Shown one piece after another: positions 44,820 through 53,670 of a DNA stretch of 64,000 bases (position 1 is its first letter; the number at the start of each line of letters is the position of its first letter). The position numbers and the translations under genes were made by a program. Under the pieces are notes generated by a model. That model saw nothing but the letters and a program-made list of their open reading frames with translations. It ran no database searches and was not told the DNA's origin. The stretch comes from Bacteroidia bacterium (GTDB taxonomy: Bacteria > Bacteroidota > Bacteroidia > UKL13-3): NCBI GenBank assembly GCA_021740845.1, contig JAIOYZ010000002.1:186001-250000 (forward strand), written 5' to 3'.

Positions 44820-45830
44820 TTAGTCTTCCAAATCTTGGATATCTATCATTCCAATGGGTTTGCCATTTTCTGTTACCAAAATTGTATCTACTTTGGTTGA
44901 TTTAAATAATCCAGCAGCCTCATTTAATAAAGCAGAACTTTCAATAGATACTGCATTTCCGTATGTAAAGTCACCCATAGATTTACTCAAAACATCTCTA
45001 CCATCCGTTTGAATTTTTCTACGTAAATCTCCATCAGTAAATACACCTTTTAAACTTCCATCAGTATTAACAACGGTAATTGCTCCAAATCCAAACTCAG
45101 TCATTTTTACAATAGCATCTGCTAGATTGGTTTCAGAGGTTACAATTGGGTTAACAGTATTTATTGCTTCCTTAACACGAACGGTCATTAATCTGGTATC
45201 ATGAATAAATTGATCAGTACCTACAGTGGTAAAATGATTTTCTGTCAACTGCTTCATAATTTTCAATGGAACAGTAATGGTGTGAACACCTAAATTTATG
45301 GCATTTCTAATATGTTCCATTGTGCGCACAGATGAGAACATAACTTTGGTATCATAACCATAATGGTTAACAGCGTCAACAATTTGTGCAACTAAATCAA
45401 GTGCGTCATGACCTTGATCTTGTAAACGGCCAACTAACGGGCAAACATAGGTTGCACCGGCATGCATGGCCATATATGCTTGTTGTAAAGTATATACCAA
45501 ATGAACATTAACAAGTAAACCTTCATTACGCAATAATTTACATGCACGAACTCCTTCTAGCGATACTGGAATCTTAAATACTGTCTTCTTTGGGTCAAGA
45601 CCTAAAGCCAATTGGCGTTTTGCTTCTGCAAGAACATCTTCTGCTGTATCACCTAATGCTTCAATTTGAAGAACAGGAACAATTTTCGATAATCTAACAA
45701 TCATTGCATCTACATCCGTAATGCCTTCACGTTGCATAAAGGTTGGAGTGGTAGTTAAACCATTTAAAAAGCCTAATTTAAATGCTTCTTCAATTTCTTT
45801 CAGGTTGGCTGAATCTAAGTATAATTCCAT
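44820..45830 (-). CDS. Transaldolase/FSA-like domain fused to a KdsD-type CBS pair
   Basis: 336 residues. Residues 1-210 are a small transaldolase/fructose-6-phosphate aldolase (FSA) barrel beginning MELYLDSANL, with the Schiff-base lysine K86 (VFKIPVSLEG) and D6 kept. Other active-site positions differ from FsaA: N28 is T28, Q59 is E57, A129 is C130, Y131 is L132 and N133 is G134. Residues about 222-336 are two CBS domains, the first containing GVFTDGDLRR, the signature of arabinose-5-phosphate isomerase KdsD/KpsF. It ends a probable operon with kdsA, kdnB and kdnA. I infer a link to Kdo precursor supply; the reaction is unknown. Confidence 0.82.
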   Translation of the reverse strand: MELYLDSANLKEIEEAFKLGFLNGLTTTPTFMQREGITDVDAMIVRLSKIVPVLQIEALGDTAEDVLAEAKRQLALGLDPKKTVFKIPVSLEGVRACKLLRNEGLLVNVHLVYTLQQAYMAMHAGATYVCPLVGRLQDQGHDALDLVAQIVDAVNHYGYDTKVMFSSVRTMEHIRNAINLGVHTITVPLKIMKQLTENHFTTVGTDQFIHDTRLMTVRVKEAINTVNPIVTSETNLADAIVKMTEFGFGAITVVNTDGSLKGVFTDGDLRRKIQTDGRDVLSKSMGDFTYGNAVSIESSALLNEAAGLFKSTKVDTILVTENGKPIGMIDIQDLED

Positions 45831-45913
45831 TTTTTAGTGTTTCTTTTTTTTAATGAACGGGCTCAAAAATAATTTTTATTCTCAAATAATCTATAGCCTA
45901 TTCATTAACCAAC

Positions 45914-46591
45914 TTATTTAAACCCAAAATTATAGGATAATCCAAGCATTAGACCAGCAGGATTTAATAGTTTAAAAGCCGCCTTTTGATTATTGGAAAA
46001 AGTAAGTTCATTAGTTGAAACCCTTGTATTGGTTGAAACTAACAAAGCTGAAGACTCATTAAAGCCATAATATTGTTTGTTTAATCCAAATGCAAAACCC
46101 ATTTCCAATGCAAATCGATTTCCTCTTTTGGATACAAATTGTCTTTGTATTCCAGTGTTTAAGGTAATCATTTGATCCAAATAGCAGTCAGTGGTAGTTT
46201 TTGTTGTGGCTCCCATATAAACCACTTCAACTTCTGTATTTATGGTTGAAAAGCCAGAGGCTCTCGAGAAGCCAAGCATTGGGCACCATGCATTTTTATT
46301 TATTGCATTAAAAATAGTTGTTATCCCAACCTTGGAACCATAGCCACCTATACCCAAATTTAATTCGGTAATAATATTAGGGGCTACTTTATATCCAGCC
46401 GATATACCTAATAACCCCATTTTATAGTGTAATCCAGTACCTAAACCAAAATAGAACTTAGGTTCTCCTATTTCACTAGAACTCGAATTCCCTTTTTTGT
46501 CTTTTTGGTAAACCGGTTCGTATTGAGCTTTCGCTGTATAATTTATTAGGTTCAAACCGAATACTATAAAAAATAGGTGCAGGATTTTCAT
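45914..46591 (-). CDS. Outer-membrane beta-barrel protein of unknown function
   Basis: 225 residues with a signal peptide (ending TAKAQ), alternating hydrophobic strands (FYFGLGTGLHYKMGLLGISAG, NIITELNLGIGGYG) and a terminal aromatic-ended strand LMLGLSYNFGFK, typical of small porin-like barrels. I recognise no specific family. It is 8 bp from the lipoprotein gene upstream, inside the Kdo8N run, so it may be part of lipopolysaccharide or envelope work. A GGTTCAAACC motif (46549-46558) lies in its signal-peptide coding region, read GLNL. Confidence 0.65.
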   Translation of the reverse strand: MKILHLFFIVFGLNLINYTAKAQYEPVYQKDKKGNSSSSEIGEPKFYFGLGTGLHYKMGLLGISAGYKVAPNIITELNLGIGGYGSKVGITTIFNAINKNAWCPMLGFSRASGFSTINTEVEVVYMGATTKTTTDCYLDQMITLNTGIQRQFVSKRGNRFALEMGFAFGLNKQYYGFNESSALLVSTNTRVSTNELTFSNNQKAAFKLLNPAGLMLGLSYNFGFK

Positions 46592-46599
46592 GGATTTGA

Positions 46600-47673
46600 T
46601 TAATTTTTATAATTGCCTTTGCAATAATAAAGACCATGTAGCGTAAAATAACAAAATTTATTCTGATAAATAAAGAAACCATATTTTGCATTTAGCGGTA
46701 CAAATATTTTGGGGTTAATAACCCTAATTTCATTGGTATTTTTGTTCCAATATTGATAGCCATCATAATCAGAAAAATACAACAAGGAATCACCATCTCC
46801 TAATAGATTTTGCTTTTGAACATAGTCATAAAAATTTACTTTTGTAGGAAATGAATAATATATAGAAGAAGTAAAGTCTGGATTAATTTTATAAATGCCT
46901 AAGTTATTTCCATTTGGTTCTTTTGTGTATGTTGTTAAACCAAACATTTCTCCTCCTAGTTCAGTGAAATCTCTTATTTCAATTGGGAAATTAAATGACA
47001 CACTATCCATTTTTGAAGTATTTGGGTCAAAAACGATAAAAAAATTATAATTGGCGGAAATGAATTTGGAATTGAATTCTCTAAATGAATTATTTTCAGT
47101 CCAACTAATTTTATTTGAAATTATTTTTGGTGGTCCATTGGGTGTATAGGAATTAGAATTAAAGCTAACAAAAAAATTGGTAAAATTACTTGGATTGTTT
47201 TTACCAGCAACTTTAAATAAACCAATTGCACCCATATTCCCATTTTTAAAAAAATCAAAATCGAGCAAAGTTGCTGAGGTATCTGAATATCCTAAAAATT
47301 CATTTAGGTCTTTCTTTATTTCTACATCTAAATTATTGACATCAAAAATGGAAAATTTATTCTTTTTTAGCCCTGAAGAATAAACTATATATGGGTAAAC
47401 AAATTTGTAATTCAAATTAAAACTGACAGCCTTTTCAGTGATTAATTCAAGGTTCTTATTAAACTTTAAAATGCTGGACCGGTTTACTATTATTAAGTTA
47501 CCTGCAGCATCTTCTTGTATTATTGTGGAACCATCAATTAGTCCACTATAAAATTTAGAATACAAAGAATCCTCAATAACTGGATTTTCGGTTTTTGTGG
47601 TTGAATCTTTTTTACATGAAAAGAAGCATGAGCAGGTCAATAAAATGACCATTGGGGCAAAAAGTTGTTTCAT
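46600..47673 (-). CDS. Lipoprotein of unknown function
   Basis: 357 residues with a lipobox ending in Cys (CFFSC, residue 20), followed by KKDS, which in Bacteroidota may mark surface export. The rest is beta-rich with irregular repeats (IVNRSSILKFNKNLELITE, GDGDSLLYFSDYDGYQYWNK), suggesting a propeller, but no family is recognised. It is followed by a beta-barrel gene after 8 bp. Both lie between kdsA and the transaldolase::CBS gene in one direction. Confidence 0.65.
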   Translation of the reverse strand: MKQLFAPMVILLTCSCFFSCKKDSTTKTENPVIEDSLYSKFYSGLIDGSTIIQEDAAGNLIIVNRSSILKFNKNLELITEKAVSFNLNYKFVYPYIVYSSGLKKNKFSIFDVNNLDVEIKKDLNEFLGYSDTSATLLDFDFFKNGNMGAIGLFKVAGKNNPSNFTNFFVSFNSNSYTPNGPPKIISNKISWTENNSFREFNSKFISANYNFFIVFDPNTSKMDSVSFNFPIEIRDFTELGGEMFGLTTYTKEPNGNNLGIYKINPDFTSSIYYSFPTKVNFYDYVQKQNLLGDGDSLLYFSDYDGYQYWNKNTNEIRVINPKIFVPLNAKYGFFIYQNKFCYFTLHGLYYCKGNYKN

Positions 47674-47730
47674 TATTTTTATTGATTAAAAAACGAAAAA
47701 AACAAATTGCCCCAATTAATACAAGCGTAT

Positions 47731-48564
47731 TTATACGTTTCTGTATGCTACTTCAGTATTGTGTATCTCAATTAATGGTTTCATAAACTCTTCTAAATCG
47801 TAAACACTAAGTTGAGATGCTGCATCGCATAAAGCGGTTGCAGGATCAGGATGAGTTTCAATAAAAACACCATCTACACCAGCTGCAACCCCTGCCCTGC
47901 TTAATACTGGTAAAAATTCTCTTGCACCACCTTTTGCATCTGCACTAGGAATTCCATATTTTCTGATAGCATGAGTAATATCAAAAACTACAGGATATCC
48001 AATCTGACCCATTAAGAAAAAACTTCTTGGGTCAACAATCATATCATTGTAGCCAAAAGTATAACCTCTTTCGGTTAAAATAATTTGGTCATTTCCAGAA
48101 TCTATACATTTCTGAACAGGATGTTTCATGTTTTCTGGTGCTAAAAACTGACCATGTTTAATATTAATTACGCGACCAGTTTTTGCGGCGGCAACCATCA
48201 AAGTTGATTGCATGCATAAATAAGCAGGTATTTGCAAAACATCACATACCTCACCAGCAGCAGCTGCCTGATCTGGGTAATGAATATCAGTTAATAAAGG
48301 AAAACCAAATTGCTCCTTAACTTTAGCTAATATTTTTACACCTTTATCTAAACCAGGTCCATCATAGTATTTTAAACTACTACGATTATCTTTTTGGAAG
48401 GAGGATTTATAAATCATTTTGATATTTAATCTTTCAGAAACCTCTTTTAACTTTTCTGCTGTTTTCATCATTATCGATTCATCTTCGATAACACAAGGAC
48501 CAGAAATTAAGAATAATTCTTTACTTCCAGCTTCAATATTTCCTACTTTTACTATTTTAGTCAT
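47731..48564 (-). CDS. kdsA: KdsA, 3-deoxy-8-phosphooctulonate synthase
   Basis: 277 residues. It joins phosphoenolpyruvate and arabinose 5-phosphate to Kdo-8-phosphate. Family motifs: FLISGPCVIEDE, YKSSFQKDNRSS, IPAYLCMQSTLM, and GYTFGYNDMIVDPRSF; the position before the DPR motif is N-D-M as in metal-independent types. ATG 48564 is 10 bp after the kdnB stop; the frame extends upstream but those residues overlap kdnB. With kdnB and kdnA it forms the core of the operon. Confidence 0.95.
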   Translation of the reverse strand: MTKIVKVGNIEAGSKELFLISGPCVIEDESIMMKTAEKLKEVSERLNIKMIYKSSFQKDNRSSLKYYDGPGLDKGVKILAKVKEQFGFPLLTDIHYPDQAAAAGEVCDVLQIPAYLCMQSTLMVAAAKTGRVINIKHGQFLAPENMKHPVQKCIDSGNDQIILTERGYTFGYNDMIVDPRSFFLMGQIGYPVVFDITHAIRKYGIPSADAKGGAREFLPVLSRAGVAAGVDGVFIETHPDPATALCDAASQLSVYDLEEFMKPLIEIHNTEVAYRNV

Positions 48565-48574
48565 TTTGTTTTTA

Positions 48575-49657
48575 TTATAATCTTCTAAACAATCCTTCAA
48601 TTAATTCAATGGAAATGATTTCTTTCCAATTTGTTCCAATAGCATGGTTCCACATATGAGGCAAGTTATAAGCAACATGGGCCATTGCGGTAATTTCAGC
48701 ATCTGTCCATGTAGCACTTAGGTTTTGAGGAAGTTTAATTGAATGCTTTTGGAGCATGGTATTAAATTCGGCCACACCTTCTGGGTAATAATCACCCAAA
48801 TGTTGAAAGGCCAAACAATTTGCATAGCAATGTTTTTCGCCAAAAATCTTGCTTAATCCATAACTTAAAGCATGGCAAACTCCTACTTCAGAATAGGTTA
48901 GGCTCAAACCGCCCATTAATGAAGCTACCATTAACTTATCATCATTTTCTGGTGATTGACCAGAATTTTCACTCAAGAAAATATCTCTACATAATTTAAG
49001 AGACTGCTCTCCGTAAGCCATGCTATAGGCATTGTTAAGAATCCCGTCTCTACTTTCAATGCAATGAATAAAAGTATCCATTCCAGTATAAAACCACTTA
49101 TCAACAGGAACACTTTCAGTTAATTCGGAATCCAATATTACTTGATCAAAAATGGTCCAATCACATTTTAAACCAAGCTTCTTCTCTGGTCCTGTTAAAA
49201 CCGCGGTCATGCTGCACTCAGCGCCAGTTCCAGAAATAGTAGGAACACCAAGGTGATAAACTCCTGGCTTCTTAATTAGGTTCAAACCTTGATAATTTTG
49301 AGAAGGACCTTCATTGCAAAGCATCAATGAAAGGGCTTTTGCAATATCCATAATACTCCCACCGCCAATACCAATTACACCAGAAGGAAGACCTTTACCA
49401 GCAAGAATTTCATCTCTTAATTGGTCAATTTGCTCTGTGGTTGGTTCATGAGGATCTACATCAATAAAGTAAATAGTATCCTCTGGTTTTTGTTGCAAAC
49501 TACTTTCTAAGGATTTCCCTTTAAAATAATTATCTACTATATAAACAAAATACTTATTGTTTAATTCTCTTTTAGGTTCAACAATCTCGGCAAGTTGATT
49601 AAAGCTTCCCCTGCCAAAAACTGTTTTTTCAATTGATTTAAAATTCTTATGGCTCAT
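48575..49657 (-). CDS. kdnB: KdnB-like Fe-dependent alcohol dehydrogenase (Kdo 8-oxidase)
   Basis: 360-residue iron-containing alcohol dehydrogenase. NAD-binding GIGGGSIMDIAKA, and metal ligands from DTFIHCIES (D, H), CHALSYGLS (H) and GEKHCYANC (H). In Shewanella oneidensis KdnB oxidises C8 of Kdo, the first step to 8-amino-Kdo. Here it lies between kdnA and kdsA, 10 bp from each, which strongly supports that role over a generic alcohol dehydrogenase. ATG 49657 is chosen over the TTG at 49660. A GGTTCAAACC motif is at 49279-49288. Confidence 0.82.
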   Translation of the reverse strand: MSHKNFKSIEKTVFGRGSFNQLAEIVEPKRELNNKYFVYIVDNYFKGKSLESSLQQKPEDTIYFIDVDPHEPTTEQIDQLRDEILAGKGLPSGVIGIGGGSIMDIAKALSLMLCNEGPSQNYQGLNLIKKPGVYHLGVPTISGTGAECSMTAVLTGPEKKLGLKCDWTIFDQVILDSELTESVPVDKWFYTGMDTFIHCIESRDGILNNAYSMAYGEQSLKLCRDIFLSENSGQSPENDDKLMVASLMGGLSLTYSEVGVCHALSYGLSKIFGEKHCYANCLAFQHLGDYYPEGVAEFNTMLQKHSIKLPQNLSATWTDAEITAMAHVAYNLPHMWNHAIGTNWKEIISIELIEGLFRRL

Positions 49658-49667
49658 CAAAAAAAAA

Positions 49668-50873
49668 TTAAGCGGTTTGAACCAAAACAGATTGAATACT
49701 CTTGGTCATTTTAGCTATTAGGTCTGTTAATTCAGCATCCGTCCAAGTTGCTTTAATACCAAAAGAAATCAAACGACCAATAGTTTCTTGAGTTTTTGGA
49801 ATCTCCAAATTATTATAATCTTGTGGGGCACCTAATAACTGTACATTAGTTTTTGCAGCTACATTCCCATTCTTAATATGATTCCATTGGTTGATGAAAT
49901 GGTACATATTTGTGAACCAATAATTGAAGCCAGAAACCCCATTTGCATTAAACTCCTCCACTACTTTCATAGCAGTTTCTGTATCGGGTAAAAACATATT
50001 TAAAAATGTGGCTGAATCTCCATTAGGATCAGGAATAGTAGCAAAACTTACCCCAGAAATAGCGCCTAATTCATTCATTAAACGTTTCTTAATTAGATTG
50101 TTTTTTTCTCTAATCATAGGAACTCTTCTGGTTTGAACCAAACCTATAGCTGCATGTAACTCGGATATTCTATAATTGAAACCCAAAACTGGGTGATTTT
50201 CCATACCCCTATTGTTTCCTTGGTGATCATGGCCATGGTCTGAAAAACTATCAGCTAATTTATAGGCATTTTCATCATTGGTTACCATTACTCCACCTTC
50301 ACCAGCTGTTGCAATTTTAAAGAAATCGAAACTATAACAACCAGTTTTACCAAATAAGCCAGTTGATACACCTTTATAACTTGCAGCCATTGCCTGACCG
50401 GCATCTTCTACCAATATTAAATTATTTTCTTTAACAACAGCCATTATCTCATCCATATTGGCCATTTGACCGCACATATGTACCAATAAAACAGCTTTAG
50501 TTTTAGGAGTGATTGCTTTTTTAATTCCTTCTGCACTTAAACAAAGAGTTTCATCAATTTCCGCAAAAACTGGTAAAGCGCCAGCAAAAATCACTGCCTC
50601 AACGCTTGCTATATAGGTAAATGGAGGTACGATTACCTCATCGCCAGCACCAATTCCTGCTGCTGCTAATGAGCAAGAAACGGCTGTACTTCCACTAGAA
50701 ACCGCATGGGCATACTTTGAACCAACCAATTTAGAAACTTCTACCTCAAATTCACGAGCCTTCCAAATATTGTTTCTTTGAGCATCGTGGTTAAATCTAA
50801 AAAAGATGCCTGTTTCAAGCACATCGTTTATTTCTTTGCGCTCCTCAGCGCCATAAAATTCGGTACCAGCCAT
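49668..50873 (-). CDS. kdnA: KdnA-like PLP aminotransferase (8-amino-Kdo formation)
   Basis: 401-residue DegT/DnrJ/EryC1 sugar aminotransferase. The PLP lysine is in SFDFFKIATAGEGG; HAVSSGSTAVSCSLAAAG and EDAGQAMAASYKG bind the cofactor. In Shewanella, KdnA aminates the 8-aldehyde made by KdnB to Kdo8N. Adjacent kdnB and kdsA support the assignment. ATG 50873 is chosen: the protein then begins MAGTEFYGAEERKEI, while the frame upstream codes unrelated residues. TATATTTG (50952-50959, minus strand), 78 bp upstream, could be its -7 element. Two dispersed motifs lie inside (49674-49683 and 50130-50139). Confidence 0.83.
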   Translation of the reverse strand: MAGTEFYGAEERKEINDVLETGIFFRFNHDAQRNNIWKAREFEVEVSKLVGSKYAHAVSSGSTAVSCSLAAAGIGAGDEVIVPPFTYIASVEAVIFAGALPVFAEIDETLCLSAEGIKKAITPKTKAVLLVHMCGQMANMDEIMAVVKENNLILVEDAGQAMAASYKGVSTGLFGKTGCYSFDFFKIATAGEGGVMVTNDENAYKLADSFSDHGHDHQGNNRGMENHPVLGFNYRISELHAAIGLVQTRRVPMIREKNNLIKKRLMNELGAISGVSFATIPDPNGDSATFLNMFLPDTETAMKVVEEFNANGVSGFNYWFTNMYHFINQWNHIKNGNVAAKTNVQLLGAPQDYNNLEIPKTQETIGRLISFGIKATWTDAELTDLIAKMTKSIQSVLVQTA

Positions 50874-51136
50874 AATATGTTTTCTATTTAGACTGCGAAT
50901 GTACCAAATCAACTTGAAATTATTTCGAAAAGGATAAAGTATCCTTTTTTCCAAATATAGGGTCCGAAAACGGGTATCTATTCCCATTTAGAGACAAATT
51001 AATGTGAGATTAAAATTTACCACACTCATTAAATAAATTTTAAAGCACTAATTATTAATTAATTACAACTTGACACTAATTTTTTCAGTAGTAGGTTCAG
51101 CGTTTGTACTTTATGAAATACAAAACACCAAACATT

Positions 51137-51553
51137 ATGAAAAATACAGTATTAGTAGGTTTATTAGCAATCGGAATGATGGCTTCCTGCAAAAAAGATT
51201 TAATTGAGAAGTTTAATGAGGATCATGCAACCTCTCAAACCACGAAAGTTAGCTCTTTTAATCAAATAAAAGCTTCAGAAACTTTTGATTGGTCAACAAC
51301 CAAAAAAGTAACTTTGAATGTAACTGGATTAAAAACTATGGTTCCTATTAAGAACACTCTAAAAGTAACAGATGTGGATGGAAAAACAGTTTACCATAGT
51401 GCAAATCTTGCAATGGATGAAAGCGTAAATTTTCAACTTGATTTACCTACTTCAGTAGCGGAAGTTATAATTAATTTTGGGTCAATTAGCAAAAAATTGA
51501 GCACAACTTCAGGTAAAATAGAATTTGATTATATAGTTGAAGTAGCAGAATAA
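51137..51553 (+). CDS. Small LruC-associated lipoprotein A
   Basis: 138 residues. Lipobox MMASC (Cys 17), followed by KKD, then a beta-rich domain with SFNQIKASETFDWSTTKKVTLNVTG, and near the C-terminus INFGSISKKL and IEFDYIV. Two paralogs lie at 51666 and 55351. The FDW-TT-K segment is like the N-terminal region of large LruC lipoproteins in gut Bacteroidota, so this looks like that region as a separate gene. Function unknown; probably anchored to the outer membrane. ATG 51137 is the start that gives a good signal peptide. Confidence 0.72.
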   Translation: MKNTVLVGLLAIGMMASCKKDLIEKFNEDHATSQTTKVSSFNQIKASETFDWSTTKKVTLNVTGLKTMVPIKNTLKVTDVDGKTVYHSANLAMDESVNFQLDLPTSVAEVIINFGSISKKLSTTSGKIEFDYIVEVAE

Positions 51554-51665
51554 ATTAGAAAAAGTGTTTAAAATTTGATTAAATTTGAATACTTTTGTTT
51601 AAACCCAATTGACTCCTAATTTTCAAACAAGGTTAGGAATATTATAGATAGTTATACTGGAGAAA

Positions 51666-52076
51666 ATGAGAAATCGAAAAATAATTGGCGCATTGGTAAT
51701 TTTAGTTATGGCTTTTTCTTCTTGCTTAAAATTACCGAATCCTACTGAGGAAAAACCAACAACCCCTGTAAAATTTGGAGAAATAAAAACAGATCCAAAT
51801 TTCAACTGGACAACTACTAGAATTGTTGATATAGAGGTTTTAGGATTGTCAACTCGTACTCCAATTTATAATACGTTTAAACTTTCTACAAAGGATAAGG
51901 CTTCTGTTTTTTACCAAGGCAAGCATGCCATGAGTGAAAATATTGCACTTAAAATTACAATTCCTGCTGTTCTGGATTCTGTTTTAATGGAATTTGGCTC
52001 TATCCAAAAAACCTATTCTGTTGCTAATTCTAAGGTAACAATTGATTATATAATAAATTATCCTGAAGAGGAATAA
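51666..52076 (+). CDS. Small LruC-associated lipoprotein B
   Basis: 136 residues; lipobox FSSC (Cys 20). It shares with lipoproteins A and C the blocks DPNFNWTTTRIVDIEVLGLSTRTPIYNT, FYQGKHAMSENI and MEFGSIQKTY. It is 15 bp before the first LruC gene, so the two should be cotranslated from one transcript. TACTTTTG at 51590-51597 is a candidate -7 promoter element. Function unknown. Confidence 0.72.
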   Translation: MRNRKIIGALVILVMAFSSCLKLPNPTEEKPTTPVKFGEIKTDPNFNWTTTRIVDIEVLGLSTRTPIYNTFKLSTKDKASVFYQGKHAMSENIALKITIPAVLDSVLMEFGSIQKTYSVANSKVTIDYIINYPEEE

Positions 52077-52091
52077 AATAAAACAATTAAA

Positions 52092-53564
52092 ATGAAAAAA
52101 TTAATCATCTTATTTTCACTTTTCGCATCTTTAAATTTGCAATCTATTGCGCAAACCTTAACCCTTACTTGTGAGAATTATGCAAGTTCTCCAAGTACAA
52201 GTAATAATAGAAATTATGATATAGCGAATTGTTGGGGATTTGGAGGAGTTTCCTATACATCTAGTAATAAAATTGATGGCAATTATTCCACACAAAGTGG
52301 ATCCGCAACCAATTTAAATCCTACCAGCTTTTGGCTTAAATCTCCCTGGATTAAACCTGGAAGTGGAAATATCAAACTTAAAACAAAATTAAACTCAGGA
52401 AATGGGACTTCCAGATTTTTGAGATTGGCGTATATACCTTATGATGCCAATGCATCTTATAAAGAAGGAACAAGAGTTGATTTTTTTACGCATACCTTTA
52501 CCATAAGTACAAGTGTGGTAGAAATTTCAGAGGCCATCCCTTCTGCAATTGCAAATAGTGGACAGCCCTTTAAAATTATGGCATTGATGTATGGAAGTGG
52601 CGGAAATAGTAGAATTATGACGGATTCTTGGGAAATTCCAGGAACCTATTGGGCTGATCCAAGTAATAGCTGTTATCCTTTGGCCTTAATTGCCGATGCT
52701 GATAGCGATGGAGTTGCAGATGAAGATGATGGTTATCCTAATGATGCAACAAAGGCTTATAATAATTATTTTCCAGCAGCTGGTTTTGGAACCTTGATGT
52801 TTGAAGATTTATGGCCAGCAACAGGCGACTATGACTTTAACGATTTGGTATTAGATTATAGATACAATTTGGTTACAAATGCAAATAATAAGGTAGTTGA
52901 AATGGATGCAAGTGTGGTAACTCGTGCAATTGGTGCAAGTTTTAGAAATGGATTTGCCTTTCAAATGAATGGAATTGCACCAAACAAAATTGTTTCTACA
53001 ACAGGTCCAAAATACCATGGTGCTTCATGGCTGAATAACGCAGCCAACGGAACTGAAAATGGCCAAACCTATGCTAATATAATTGTCTTTGATGATGCGC
53101 AAAAGGTATTACCTTCTCCAGGAGGTAGTGGTACAAATGTAATTCCTGCCAATGGCAGAGTTGCTCCAGATACCACTAATTTAGTTATTACCTTCGTAAC
53201 CACCTCTGGACAAGAATTACAGGTTTCGGATTTTGATTTAAATCCTTATATTATTGTAAATCAAATTAGAGGAAAGGAAGTTCATTTGCCAAATGGTGTT
53301 CCTTCTACTTTACATAATGCAGATTGGTTTGGAACATTTCAAGATGACAGCAAACCAAACGAAGGAAAATACTACAAAACTAAAAACAATTTGCCTTGGG
53401 CATTAAGTATAGACTCATCTATCCCTTATACACATACTACAAATGATTTAATTGATGCCTATTTGAAGTTTTCTGACTGGGCTCAAAGTAATGGAACACT
53501 CTATACTGATTGGTATGAAAACAAACCTGGGTATAGGGATACCAATAAATTATTTATTCCTTAA
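52092..53564 (+). CDS. LruC-domain secreted protein 1
   Basis: 490 residues with a signal peptide (ending SIAQ). Residues about 25-200 form a beta-sandwich-like domain (ANCWGFGGVSYTSSNK, SGNIKLKTKLNSGNGTSR). A calcium-binding thrombospondin-type segment follows (DADSDGVADEDDGYPNDATKAYN), then the LruC domain (DUF4842) beginning MFEDLWPATGDYDFNDLVLDYRYN and ending with YIIVNQIRGKEVHLPNG. LruC was named from a Leptospira lipoprotein; its function is unknown. It is the first of three in tandem, 15 bp after lipoprotein B. No type IX sorting tail is seen. Confidence 0.85.
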   Translation: MKKLIILFSLFASLNLQSIAQTLTLTCENYASSPSTSNNRNYDIANCWGFGGVSYTSSNKIDGNYSTQSGSATNLNPTSFWLKSPWIKPGSGNIKLKTKLNSGNGTSRFLRLAYIPYDANASYKEGTRVDFFTHTFTISTSVVEISEAIPSAIANSGQPFKIMALMYGSGGNSRIMTDSWEIPGTYWADPSNSCYPLALIADADSDGVADEDDGYPNDATKAYNNYFPAAGFGTLMFEDLWPATGDYDFNDLVLDYRYNLVTNANNKVVEMDASVVTRAIGASFRNGFAFQMNGIAPNKIVSTTGPKYHGASWLNNAANGTENGQTYANIIVFDDAQKVLPSPGGSGTNVIPANGRVAPDTTNLVITFVTTSGQELQVSDFDLNPYIIVNQIRGKEVHLPNGVPSTLHNADWFGTFQDDSKPNEGKYYKTKNNLPWALSIDSSIPYTHTTNDLIDAYLKFSDWAQSNGTLYTDWYENKPGYRDTNKLFIP

Positions 53565-53582
53565 TCTTTAACATATTTAGAG

Positions 53583-53620
53583 AAAAGCCAATTTAATAAT
53601 CAAATAAATTGGCTTTTTTT
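53583..53620 (+). terminator. Rho-independent terminator after LruC protein 1
   Basis: AAAAGCCAATTTA (53583-53595) pairs perfectly with TAAATTGGCTTTT (53605-53617) and ends in a T-run. It separates LruC1 from LruC2. Confidence 0.88.
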
Positions 53621-53670
53621 TCACAATAGTTAAACCAATTATTAATTAAGTTGATTCAAAAGTAAATAAA

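Noticed and set aside
48575-50873. Shared ATWTDAE strings near the C-termini of KdnA and KdnB as a sign of gene fusion or recent duplication.
   Set aside because: The two proteins have different folds and the match is seven residues, so coincidence is the simplest reading.
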